From an uncultured Collinsella sp. (GTDB lineage Bacteria > Actinomycetota > Coriobacteriia > Coriobacteriales > Coriobacteriaceae), in assembly GCA_958423535.1 (NCBI GenBank), contig CATZRJ010000082.1, positions 1 to 5,175 of the forward strand: DNA of 5,175 bases. The letters run 5' to 3'. The notes under the pieces were generated by a model. That model was given only the letters and a program-made list of their open reading frames with translations. It was not told the origin of the DNA and did not search any database. Positions within the stretch are counted from its first letter, which is position 1. Each line of letters begins with the position of its first letter. Of the stretch, positions 1 through 5,175 are shown piece by piece. The translations under genes were made by a program, and so were the position numbers.

Positions 1-713
1 TCAAGGAGCTTAAGCAGGAGCTCACCGACAAGCAGGCCGAGCAGGAGAAGAACGTTGCCGCCACGCAAAAGAAGGTCGACGAGCTCAACGCTCAGCAGAC
101 CGAGGCTCAAAACGTTGTGAACTCCCTGGACTCGCAGCTGCAGGCCGAGCTTGCCGCCGAGGCCGAGGCCAATGCCGCACTGCAGGCCGGCATTAACGCC
201 AGCACCGCCGAGAAGGCCACCGTGAACACCGAGACCGCCGGCACGACTGAGAACACTAACAACGGTGGCGGTACGACCAACAACGGCGGCAACACGCCTG
301 CGCCCGCTCCCACGCCCGCTCCGTCCCCCACGCCGCAGCCCTCGACACCCGCTCCGGCTCCAACCCCTTCTGCGCCGAGCCAGTCCGTTGACGGCGGCAC
401 CGTTGTTTCGCGTGCCTACAGCAAGCTTGGTTGCGCTTATTCCTGGGGCGGCATTGGACCGAACAGCTTTGACTGCTCGGGATTCGTTAGCTACTGCCTC
501 ACCGGTCGTTATTGCCGTTTGGGCACCACCGTTACGTTTATGGGCTGGACTCGTGTGACCGATCCGCAACCGGGAGACGTCGTTGTAAATTCGCGTCATA
601 CCGGCATTTACGTTGGAAACGGCCAGATGATTCATGCTTCTAACTACAACACTGGTGTTATCCTTACCCCCATTAGTTATAGTATGACTGACTATATTTT
701 TGTGCGCTATTAA
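1..713 (+). CDS. NlpC/P60 (C40) peptidoglycan endopeptidase with coiled-coil N-terminus, 5' partial
   Basis: The frame is open from the window edge (first full codon at base 3) to TAA at 711-713, giving 236 visible residues; the true start and any signal peptide lie outside. Visible residues 1 to about 75 are rich in Glu, Lys, Gln and Ala with heptad-like spacing, as in the coiled coils of CwlO/RipA-type hydrolases. Next come an Asn/Gly/Thr-rich stretch (about 82-98) and a Pro/Ala/Thr/Ser linker (about 99-125). The NlpC/P60 domain fills 133-236. Its catalytic Cys is in FDCSGFV (residue 158, bases 474-476), the catalytic His in RHTGIYVG (residue 199, bases 597-599), and a third polar residue is His in MIHAS (residue 211). 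PQPGDVVV before the His is also typical. Family knowledge says such enzymes cut D-Glu/meso-DAP-type bonds in stem peptides outside the cell. The GTG at 117 is internal, not a start. Confidence 0.93.
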   Translation, partial: KELKQELTDKQAEQEKNVAATQKKVDELNAQQTEAQNVVNSLDSQLQAELAAEAEANAALQAGINASTAEKATVNTETAGTTENTNNGGGTTNNGGNTPAPAPTPAPSPTPQPSTPAPAPTPSAPSQSVDGGTVVSRAYSKLGCAYSWGGIGPNSFDCSGFVSYCLTGRYCRLGTTVTFMGWTRVTDPQPGDVVVNSRHTGIYVGNGQMIHASNYNTGVILTPISYSMTDYIFVRY

Positions 714-735
714 GTAACACTTCACAGCATCCGAC

Positions 736-769
736 ATGGGTCTCGTGGCTTTTCCGCTGCGGGGCCCAT
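736..769 (+). terminator. Rho-independent terminator after the NlpC/P60 gene
   Basis: Arms 736-749 and 756-769 can pair over 14 bp (several G-U pairs) around a 6-base loop. A T-rich run (TTCTTTATCT) follows from 769. It lies 22 bases after the stop codon, so it separates the hydrolase from degV. Confidence 0.7.
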
Positions 770-808
770 TCTTTATCTCCGCCAATCAACTCATCTTCAA
801 TGAGCTTT

Positions 809-831
809 TATCTAGTTCTGAATACTAGATA
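809..831. promoter_or_regulatory. Candidate operator upstream of degV
   Basis: This is a perfect inverted repeat, TATCTAGT - 7 bases - ACTAGATA, with 8-bp arms centred on base 820. It is too AT-rich to be a terminator and ends just before the putative -35 of degV. A 19-base block starting here (809-827) recurs at 2481-2499 in front of the DUF1836 regulator gene with 16 of 19 bases identical. The size and symmetry suit a dimeric DNA-binding protein; which protein binds is inference. Confidence 0.5.
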
Positions 832-832
832 T

Positions 833-861
833 AGAACAGAGTTCAGCAAGATGGTTATAAT
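833..861 (+). promoter_or_regulatory. Putative sigma-70-type promoter of degV
   Basis: A perfect -10 hexamer TATAAT lies at 856-861, 29 bases before the degV start codon. With a 17-base spacer the -35 position (833-838) reads AGAACA, only 3/6 to consensus. A weak -35 next to a palindrome could point to a regulator-dependent promoter. Confidence 0.55.
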
Positions 862-890
862 TAGGCTTGAGTAAATAGAAAGGACCCCAT

Positions 891-1757
891 ATGAGCTGGG
901 CACTTATCTCCGATTCGAGCTGCAACCTCCGCGATTGGCAACCGACCGCACCCCATACCATCTTTGCATTTGCACCCCTCAAAATTCGAGTGGGGGAGCG
1001 CGAGTTTGTCGATGACCTCACGCTCGACGTCCACGAACTCAATTGCACCGTGCAGGCGGAGTCGAGCGCTTCTTCGAGCGCCTGTCCGAGCGTAGGCGAG
1101 TGGACCGAGCTCTTTAAGCTTGCCGACAAAACGATTTGCATGCCCATCTCGGAGGGCGTATCGGGGAGCTACAACGCCGCCGCCACGGCACGCGATTTGG
1201 TTCTTGCCGAGGATCCTAACCGACAGATTCATCTAGTCAATTCGCGCGGAGCCGGCGGCAAAATGGACCTGATCTTTTTGCTGTTCGACCGCTATCTCGC
1301 AAGCAATCCAGACGTTTCATTTGATGAAGCCTGCAGCTATTTTGATGAGCTGGAACAGAACAGCAAGATCCTATTTAGCCTGTGCAATTACGAAAATCTC
1401 GCCAAGGCCGGACGTATTCCCAAGGCAGCCGGGGTTATCGCCAATAAACTTAACATTCGAGTTTTAGGTACAGCAAGCGAGGCGGGGGAGATTAAGCTCG
1501 TTGGTCACACCCGTGGCGAAAAGAAGATGCTTGGAAAGATCGTCGACACCATGGAAGCCGAAGGCTTTACCGGTGGAGAAGTCGTCATCGACCATGTCGA
1601 GAATGAGGCGGGCGCCCAGGCACTTGCCAGCCGCATTGTGGAGCATTGGCCCGGCTCTAAGACCATCATCATGCCCTGCAACGGGCTAGATTCATACTAT
1701 GCCGAGATGAACGGGCTCATTATCGGATACGGCATGGGCGTAGCTTCGGGCCGATAA
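891..1757 (+). CDS. DegV family protein (FakB-type fatty-acid-binding)
   Basis: This 288-residue protein is of usual DegV length. ATG at 891 is preceded by AGAAAGGA (877-884) six bases away. Family signatures appear in order: N-terminal IxDSSCNL (6-13); SSSACPSVGEW (61-71), matching the TSxPSxGE loop; ISEGVSGSYNAA (86-97), matching the SxLSGTYxSA acyl-carboxylate loop; ENLAKAGRI (169-176), matching the LxxGGRI motif; and GEIKLVGHTRGEKK (199-212), matching the GxI...R..kk segment. Known DegV/FakB proteins hold a fatty acid in a buried tunnel and present its carboxylate to the kinase FakA, feeding exogenous fatty acids into phospholipid synthesis. No fakA is in the window. Oddities: the usual C-terminal HTGPGALG-type motif is replaced by AEMNGLIIGYGMG (271-283), and the usual IKPIL reads IRVLG (189-193). 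It is a single gene with its own promoter. Family assignment is firm; the exact ligand and kinase partnership are inferred. Confidence 0.92.
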   Translation: MSWALISDSSCNLRDWQPTAPHTIFAFAPLKIRVGEREFVDDLTLDVHELNCTVQAESSASSSACPSVGEWTELFKLADKTICMPISEGVSGSYNAAATARDLVLAEDPNRQIHLVNSRGAGGKMDLIFLLFDRYLASNPDVSFDEACSYFDELEQNSKILFSLCNYENLAKAGRIPKAAGVIANKLNIRVLGTASEAGEIKLVGHTRGEKKMLGKIVDTMEAEGFTGGEVVIDHVENEAGAQALASRIVEHWPGSKTIIMPCNGLDSYYAEMNGLIIGYGMGVASGR

Positions 1758-1773
1758 AGTCCAACTAAACAAA

Positions 1774-1821
1774 AACACGGGCGGGGCAAAGTGTCTGATG
1801 GCTCTTTGCCCCGCCCGTGTT
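1774..1821 (-). terminator. Convergent terminator between degV and the DUF1836 gene
   Basis: This is a perfect 18-bp GC-rich inverted repeat (1774-1791 with 1804-1821) around a 12-base loop, placed between two convergent stop codons. Read on the minus strand, the stem is followed by a T-rich tail (TGTTTTTGTTTAG), so it is a strong terminator for the regulator gene. On the plus strand the stem is followed by TGTACGTC, a poor U-tract, so termination of degV may be less efficient, although the hairpin itself is shared. Confidence 0.9.
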
Positions 1822-1830
1822 GTACGTCGG

Positions 1831-2442
1831 CTAACTATTAAACCCATTGAACTTTAGGTAGCTCATCAGATACGCCTTCGATACAAAAGACGAAACCGCG
1901 CTGCGCACGAGCAGCGACTCGCGCGTGACCTGATGAGCCGTATCGGCTACGGGAACCTGCTCAATGGAGAACGCCGCGCGAATCGATGCCTCGAGCTGGT
2001 CGACCACATAGTCAAAGGCGGTCGGCGCATCATAGCTCAGGCGTTGAATGTTAAAGAGCGCCTGTACCGCAGCGATGGGCAGCACCTGCTTAAAAATACA
2101 GATGGCGATAAGGCGAGCAATCTGCTCGCGGCCATATTGCTTTTTTACCGGAGCAGGTACCAGACCGATCTTCACGTAGTTGTTGATCATGGAGGGCGTA
2201 ATAACGGGCTGCTCCAAACAAATCGAAAGCGGTTCCATCCACAGTTCGATGTACTCAATGACCTGATCACGGTAGAGCGTCACATTCGGCAACTGATTAT
2301 AGCGCGGCAAGCTGAGCGTATTGAGTTTGCGAACTATATCAGACTGGATAAATGCATCAGGTAGCACCGTTGGCTGAATATCCTCTGGGCTAATGCTAGC
2401 CGACGTATCGGACATAGGAATAACGTGTTTAGCATGGTTCAT
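1831..2442 (-). CDS. DUF1836 domain protein, predicted helix-turn-helix regulator
   Basis: This is a 203-residue protein. The start at 2442 is chosen because GGAGG (bases 2449-2453 on the complement) lies six bases upstream. The open frame runs further to 2601, but those extra codons cover the promoter palindromes and lack a ribosome site. Residues 1-44 look like a flexible leader. The core matches DUF1836: LPRYNQLPNVTLYRDQVIEYI (45-65), then ITPSMINNYVKIGLVP (81-96), a MerR-like winged-helix recognition segment, then APVKKQYGREQIARLIAI (97-114) and FKQVLPI (117-123). The TPSMINNYVK...KYxREH-like signature is the family hallmark. The C-terminal 80 residues are probably helical and may dimerise or sense a ligand; no ligand domain is recognised. 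DUF1836 proteins are predicted transcription factors without, to my knowledge, a well-established function. The gene converges with degV and shares a promoter motif with it, which suggests autoregulation and control of degV (inference). Confidence 0.87.
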   Translation of the reverse strand: MNHAKHVIPMSDTSASISPEDIQPTVLPDAFIQSDIVRKLNTLSLPRYNQLPNVTLYRDQVIEYIELWMEPLSICLEQPVITPSMINNYVKIGLVPAPVKKQYGREQIARLIAICIFKQVLPIAAVQALFNIQRLSYDAPTAFDYVVDQLEASIRAAFSIEQVPVADTAHQVTRESLLVRSAVSSFVSKAYLMSYLKFNGFNS

Positions 2443-2448
2443 GTGGTG

Positions 2449-2453
2449 CCTCC
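2449..2453 (-). promoter_or_regulatory. Ribosome binding site that sets the DUF1836 start
   Basis: GGAGG on the minus strand, six bases before ATG at 2442-2440. The upstream in-frame ATG at 2466-2464 has no such site and lies right after the promoter-like TACAAT, so it is not used here. Confidence 0.8.
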
Positions 2454-2467
2454 GTTCGTTTTCCATA

Positions 2468-2513
2468 TTGTATTCTAGATTATCTAGTTTTGCATACCAC
2501 AATGAATGGTATG
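2468..2513 (-). promoter_or_regulatory. Promoter/operator region of the DUF1836 gene
   Basis: Two inverted repeats lie here. CTAGAT-T-ATCTAG (2475-2487) has 6-bp perfect arms around one base. CATACCA - 7 bases - TGGTATG (2493-2513) has 7-bp perfect arms. On the minus strand TACAAT at about 2473-2468, or GATAAT overlapping the first palindrome, could serve as -10; no -35 better than 3/6 is visible. The block 2481-2499 matches 809-827 upstream of degV at 16 of 19 bases. A protein bound here would cover the promoter, as expected for a self-repressing regulator. Confidence 0.5.
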
Positions 2514-2571
2514 ATTGTCGGCTTTGGTTGGGGTCAGACCGAAGGATAGCTGGCTCGTATTTTTCACAACA

Positions 2572-2619
2572 AAACGTCCAGCGGCAACGAGCTTGAGGCA
2601 ACGTTGATACTGGACGTTT
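2572..2619 (-). terminator. Rho-independent terminator of trxB
   Basis: The 10-bp perfect arms AAACGTCCAG (2572-2581) and CTGGACGTTT (2610-2619) enclose an inner 5-bp stem (2585-2589 with 2602-2606) across a 3x3 internal loop. Read on the minus strand, the stem is followed by TTTTGTTGTG. It sits 39 bases past the trxB stop, so trxB appears to be terminated before the DUF1836 gene. Confidence 0.75.
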
Positions 2620-2658
2620 AAGTAAGATAACAACCTTACATAAGATATATTATCGTAC

Positions 2659-3597
2659 TTATCCATGTAAGAAAGTATATGCGCTGGTAGCGGCTATGGC
2701 TCCATCCGAAACAGCAGTCACAACTTGACGTAAACGCTTGGAACGGATATCGCCGGCAGCAAATAAGCCAGGCGTGCGGGTGGCCATCGATTCGTCGGTC
2801 ACAATACCGCCGTCGGGCGCCAGATTTACCAGATGCTCTACAAGCTCAGTATGGGGCTGCGTGCCAGCAAAGACAAATATGCCAAACGAACCAGGATCAA
2901 AGGACTCGGAATAAGTGCCACCTGTAGCGTTGTCCTTAAAGGTGATAGTCATGGGCATGGCCTCGCCCGATAGTTCCACGATACTAGTTTGGTACCTAAC
3001 TGAAATATTATCTTTTGCGAGCACCTTTTGAACCACGCCATCGGGGGCACGGAACTGATCGCGGCGCAAGACGATGGTCACGCTGCTGGCGATTTCCGAC
3101 AAGAACAGGGCTTCCTCGCAGGCAGCATTGCCGCCGCCGATGACAAAGACCTGTTTACCGCGAAAGAACATGCCGTCGCACGTCGCGCAATACGAAACGC
3201 CGCGACCGCGATACGTATCCTCGCCAACAAAACCAGCAGATCGCGGCGTGGCACCCATGCAAGCGATAACGCTCGAGGCCAGCGTATCGCCCATATCATG
3301 ATGGACCGTAAACAACGCCGCATCCGCATCGTAATCGATACCCGTAACCATGCTCCATGCAACCTGTGCCCCCAGGCCCTCTGCATGTTGCTGAAAACGC
3401 TCGCCGAGTTCGGCACCACTTAAGAGCGGAATGCCCGGATAGTTCTCGACCTCATTGGTTGTGGCGATCTGTCCTCCCGACATGCCCTGTTCAATCACGG
3501 TCGTCGTTAGGTTAGCGCGCGCCGCATAAATGGCTGCAGCATAGCCCGCAGGCCCGCCGCCGATAATCGCAACATCGATCGGCTGATGGGTAGTCAT
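2659..3597 (-). CDS. trxB: Thioredoxin-disulfide reductase
   Basis: This is a 312-residue flavoprotein of the usual low-molecular-weight TrxR length. It uses NADPH to reduce thioredoxin through FAD and a redox-active disulfide in the cytoplasm. The start at 3597 is supported by AGGAGG seven bases upstream (3605-3610); the frame is open to 3672 without such a site. Seen in order: FAD-binding GGGPAG (13-18), SGGQI (40-44) and NEVENYPG (48-55); active-site CATC (137-140) in the SYCATCDG context; NADPH-binding GGGNAACEEA (154-163); the 2'-phosphate-binding RRDQFRA (178-184); and the C-terminal FAD motif GLFAAGDI (277-284) with RQVVTAVSDGAIAA (290-303). The His that usually precedes RRD is Leu here (177). 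The paired arginines are kept, so NADPH preference is expected. No thioredoxin gene is adjacent; trxB is a single-gene unit divergent from the glycosyltransferase. Confidence 0.96.
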   Translation of the reverse strand: MTTHQPIDVAIIGGGPAGYAAAIYAARANLTTTVIEQGMSGGQIATTNEVENYPGIPLLSGAELGERFQQHAEGLGAQVAWSMVTGIDYDADAALFTVHHDMGDTLASSVIACMGATPRSAGFVGEDTYRGRGVSYCATCDGMFFRGKQVFVIGGGNAACEEALFLSEIASSVTIVLRRDQFRAPDGVVQKVLAKDNISVRYQTSIVELSGEAMPMTITFKDNATGGTYSESFDPGSFGIFVFAGTQPHTELVEHLVNLAPDGGIVTDESMATRTPGLFAAGDIRSKRLRQVVTAVSDGAIAATSAYTFLHG

Positions 3598-3604
3598 AAA
3601 GAGA

Positions 3605-3610
3605 CCTCCT
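3605..3610 (-). promoter_or_regulatory. trxB: Consensus ribosome binding site of trxB
   Basis: AGGAGG on the minus strand, seven bases before ATG at 3597-3595. It decides the trxB start against the longer open frame beginning at 3672. I found no convincing trxB promoter in the remaining 100 bases of the divergent gap. Confidence 0.85.
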
Positions 3611-3648
3611 GTCGAAAGATTGGCGTTCTTTGCGCTCATACCCAAATT

Positions 3649-3678
3649 TAGACGAACGTGACACTCATGCACTACAAT
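3649..3678 (+). promoter_or_regulatory. Putative promoter of the glycosyltransferase gene
   Basis: TAGACG (3649-3654, 4/6 to the -35 consensus) and TACAAT (3673-3678, 5/6 to the -10 consensus) are spaced by 18 bases, 36 bases before the start codon. An AAGGGGA ribosome site follows at 3701-3707. The assignment rests on consensus matching only. Confidence 0.4.
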
Positions 3679-3714
3679 GATTCCTTGCGAAACTAAAATG
3701 AAGGGGACTTATCG

Positions 3715-5016
3715 ATGGATCAAACGCAGATGGGCAATGACGCTCCCCTGCCCACGCAAAGCACTCCCCAATCGGAACAAACCACGCTCTTGGCTCAGCA
3801 AAAACCTCTCGTGACCATCGTGCACGCCTCGGTCGGCTCGGGCCACAAGGCCGCCGCAAATGCGATTGCGCAGGCATTCGACCTCAACCGCGGCACCAAT
3901 GGCATCCCCGAGGATGTTGAGATTGAAGTGCTCGATATCCTCGATTTTGGACGCATACAATTCGACGGCAACAAAACAGCTGCCTCGTTTACCGGTGCTA
4001 CACGTCCAATTTACGACTTGACCTGGCGTTATACCCTTACCGGACACCTGCTTTGGGGCGGCGGCACGGCATGGTCGCGCATCATGTTCCCCGCATTTAA
4101 CGAGTACGTTCGGACTCGTAGGCCCATTGCCGTGGTCGCCACGCACATCACGGCAGCCAACGTTGCCGTCGGCGCACGCGTCATTACGGGCATCGACTAT
4201 CCCGTCATTTGCGTACCGACCGATTACGAGGTCGAGGGTTGGTGGCCCCATAAGGACACCGACCTATTCTGTGTGGCAAACGAGTTTATGGCCGAAACAC
4301 TCCGCCCCCGCAAGGTTCCCGAGGCAAAGATCCGCATTACAGGCATCCCCATTCGCGCCGGGTTCGATACGGATTACAATCGCGAGGAAGAACTCGAGAA
4401 GTTCAATCTCCCCACAGACAAGCTCATTGTGCTGGTGATGGCCGGCGCCAGTTTGCCTCAACCGTACGTTCGCTTTCGCGCGGAGATGGACCGCACCCTC
4501 CCCTTCCTGCGCAGCTTCGAGGACATGCACTTTGTCTTTTTGCCGGGCAAGGACGCCGAATATGCCACCCGTCTCAAAACGCTCTTCGATGCCATGAAAC
4601 TCGAGAACGTCACGGTTCTTGACTATGTCGATGACATGGCAGCGCTTATGCACGGCTGTGACCTGGCAATTCTCAAATCGGGCGGACTCACCGTTACCGA
4701 ATGCCTATGCGCACACCTGCCGATGATTCTGCTGGGCAAGTCCTATGGCCAGGAAAAGGCCAACACCACCATGCTCACCGGCATGGGCGCCAGCATGCAT
4801 GTCACCACCGCACGCGAGCTGATCGTGACGTTGCGCCATCTCCACGATCACCCCGAGTCGCTCAAGGCACTGCTCATCAATGGCGAAGTGCTGCGACGCC
4901 CACGCGCAGCCGAGGATATCGCCATCGCAACCATGGAACTTGCAGGCAAACCCCAAAAGCGCAAACGAGCCTTCTGCCGCTTCTACTGGGGAGAAAAACC
5001 CGCGCATATCAGGTAG
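3715..5016 (+). CDS. MGDG synthase/UgtP-like diacylglycerol glycosyltransferase (GT28 family)
   Basis: This is a 433-residue protein. ATG at 3715 has AAGGGGA (3701-3707) seven bases upstream; the end is a TAG-TGA tandem stop. Residues 1-30 are a Gln/Thr/Pro-rich leader. The MGDG-synthase N-terminal domain (about 32-200) has VHASVGSGHKAAANAI (36-51), the Gly-rich acceptor-side loop, THITAANVAVG (143-153) and PTDYEVEGWW (168-177). The GT28 C-terminal domain (about 205-410) has TGIPIRAGF (209-217), LPGKDAEY (276-283) and the nucleotide-sugar site LKSGGLTVTE (320-329), followed by GKSYGQEKANT (341-351). The Lys/Arg-rich tail KPQKRKR (412-418) may help hold it to the membrane. Relatives transfer glucose or galactose from UDP-sugars to diacylglycerol, making membrane glycolipids and lipoteichoic-acid anchors at the inner membrane face. 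Sugar and acceptor cannot be read from sequence. The MurG branch is less likely, because the N-terminal motifs are MGDG-type. Confidence 0.88.
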   Translation: MDQTQMGNDAPLPTQSTPQSEQTTLLAQQKPLVTIVHASVGSGHKAAANAIAQAFDLNRGTNGIPEDVEIEVLDILDFGRIQFDGNKTAASFTGATRPIYDLTWRYTLTGHLLWGGGTAWSRIMFPAFNEYVRTRRPIAVVATHITAANVAVGARVITGIDYPVICVPTDYEVEGWWPHKDTDLFCVANEFMAETLRPRKVPEAKIRITGIPIRAGFDTDYNREEELEKFNLPTDKLIVLVMAGASLPQPYVRFRAEMDRTLPFLRSFEDMHFVFLPGKDAEYATRLKTLFDAMKLENVTVLDYVDDMAALMHGCDLAILKSGGLTVTECLCAHLPMILLGKSYGQEKANTTMLTGMGASMHVTTARELIVTLRHLHDHPESLKALLINGEVLRRPRAAEDIAIATMELAGKPQKRKRAFCRFYWGEKPAHIR

Positions 5017-5052
5017 TGACTTACTGTCCGCTGACCGGCCCGGCCCGCCTAT

Positions 5053-5154
5053 ATATCATCCCATGCTCAAACATTCTCGCTTCGCAGGGGCGCATGAATC
5101 CCACCCGTCCGGGGCTCACCCATATCATTCCATGCTCAAACATTCTCGCTTCGC
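5053..5154. repeat. 33-bp direct repeat, two copies, 69-bp period
   Basis: Copies at 5053-5085 and 5122-5154 are identical in 32 of 33 bases (C5060 versus T5129) and are separated by 36 unrelated-looking bases. The GC-rich bases before each copy also resemble each other weakly, and copy 2 runs on into iterated CGCTTCGCT with a small stem (5150-5154 with 5165-5169). The rest of the 159-base tail after 5016 holds no clear terminator and no other feature I can support. It may be a dispersed intergenic element cut by the window edge. Confidence 0.75.
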
Positions 5155-5175
5155 TTCGCTCGCTGCGAAACTGCG

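Noticed and set aside
2443..2601. N-terminal extension of the DUF1836 protein
   Set aside because: The frame is open, but the extension covers the operator region, has no ribosome site, and the GGAGG just before 2442 marks a better start.
2484..2666. Small minus-strand reading frame (60 codons) after trxB
   Set aside because: It has no ribosome site, starts inside the end of trxB, and spans the trxB terminator hairpin and the regulator's promoter palindromes.
2635..2671. Inverted repeat CTTACAT/ATGTAAG over the trxB stop codon
   Set aside because: The stem is AT-rich, 7 bp with a long loop, and has no clear T-tract; the hairpin at 2572-2619 is a better terminator. It may be chance in an AT-rich stretch.
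3598..3672. 25-residue N-terminal extension of TrxB
   Set aside because: The extra residues do not resemble the TrxR N-terminus, and they include the AGGAGG ribosome site that serves the start at 3597.
3709..4251. Long minus-strand open frame opposite the glycosyltransferase
   Set aside because: It has no recognisable domain and no ribosome site. It mirrors the codon pattern of the well-supported plus-strand gene, so it is a shadow frame.
5053..5175. CRISPR array (33-bp repeat, 36-bp spacer)
   Set aside because: The sizes would fit, but only two copies are visible. Copy 2 runs into simple CGCTTCGCT iterations rather than a spacer, similarity extends weakly upstream of the copies, and no cas gene is near. 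Sequence past 5175 would settle it.

Overview
The window looks like chromosomal DNA of a high-GC Gram-positive gut actinobacterium, most likely a Coriobacteriia member such as Collinsella. This is an inference from gene content, protein style and base composition; no marker gene settles it. Five protein genes are supported, all of recognisable families. None is a transposase, phage gene or CRISPR-associated gene.

Layout. Bases 1-713 (+) hold the 3' part of a secreted coiled-coil/NlpC-P60 cell-wall hydrolase, ended by a hairpin terminator. Bases 891-1757 (+) hold a DegV-family (FakB-type, fatty-acid-binding) protein with its own promoter region and a perfect inverted repeat upstream. Bases 1831-2442 (-) hold a DUF1836-family predicted transcription regulator that converges on degV; an 18-bp perfect inverted repeat between them acts as terminator. 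Bases 2659-3597 (-) hold thioredoxin reductase trxB, with its own terminator. Bases 3715-5016 (+) hold an MGDG-synthase/UgtP-like glycolipid glycosyltransferase, divergent from trxB. The last 159 bases carry a nearly perfect 33-bp direct repeat with a 69-bp period, which runs to the window edge.

How the parts may work together. The genes are mostly single transcription units, so no operon links them. Two have a lipid theme: DegV proteins bind acyl chains for fatty-acid kinase, and UgtP-like enzymes glycosylate diacylglycerol. The most interesting signal is regulatory. The degV and DUF1836 upstream regions share a 19-base block (16/19 identical, starting TATCTAGTT). Both also carry palindromes built on the ATCTAG/CTAGAT half-site at or next to the likely promoter. 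This suggests that the DUF1836 protein controls itself and its convergent degV neighbour, perhaps as a fatty-acid uptake or sensing switch. That is a hypothesis from motif sharing only.
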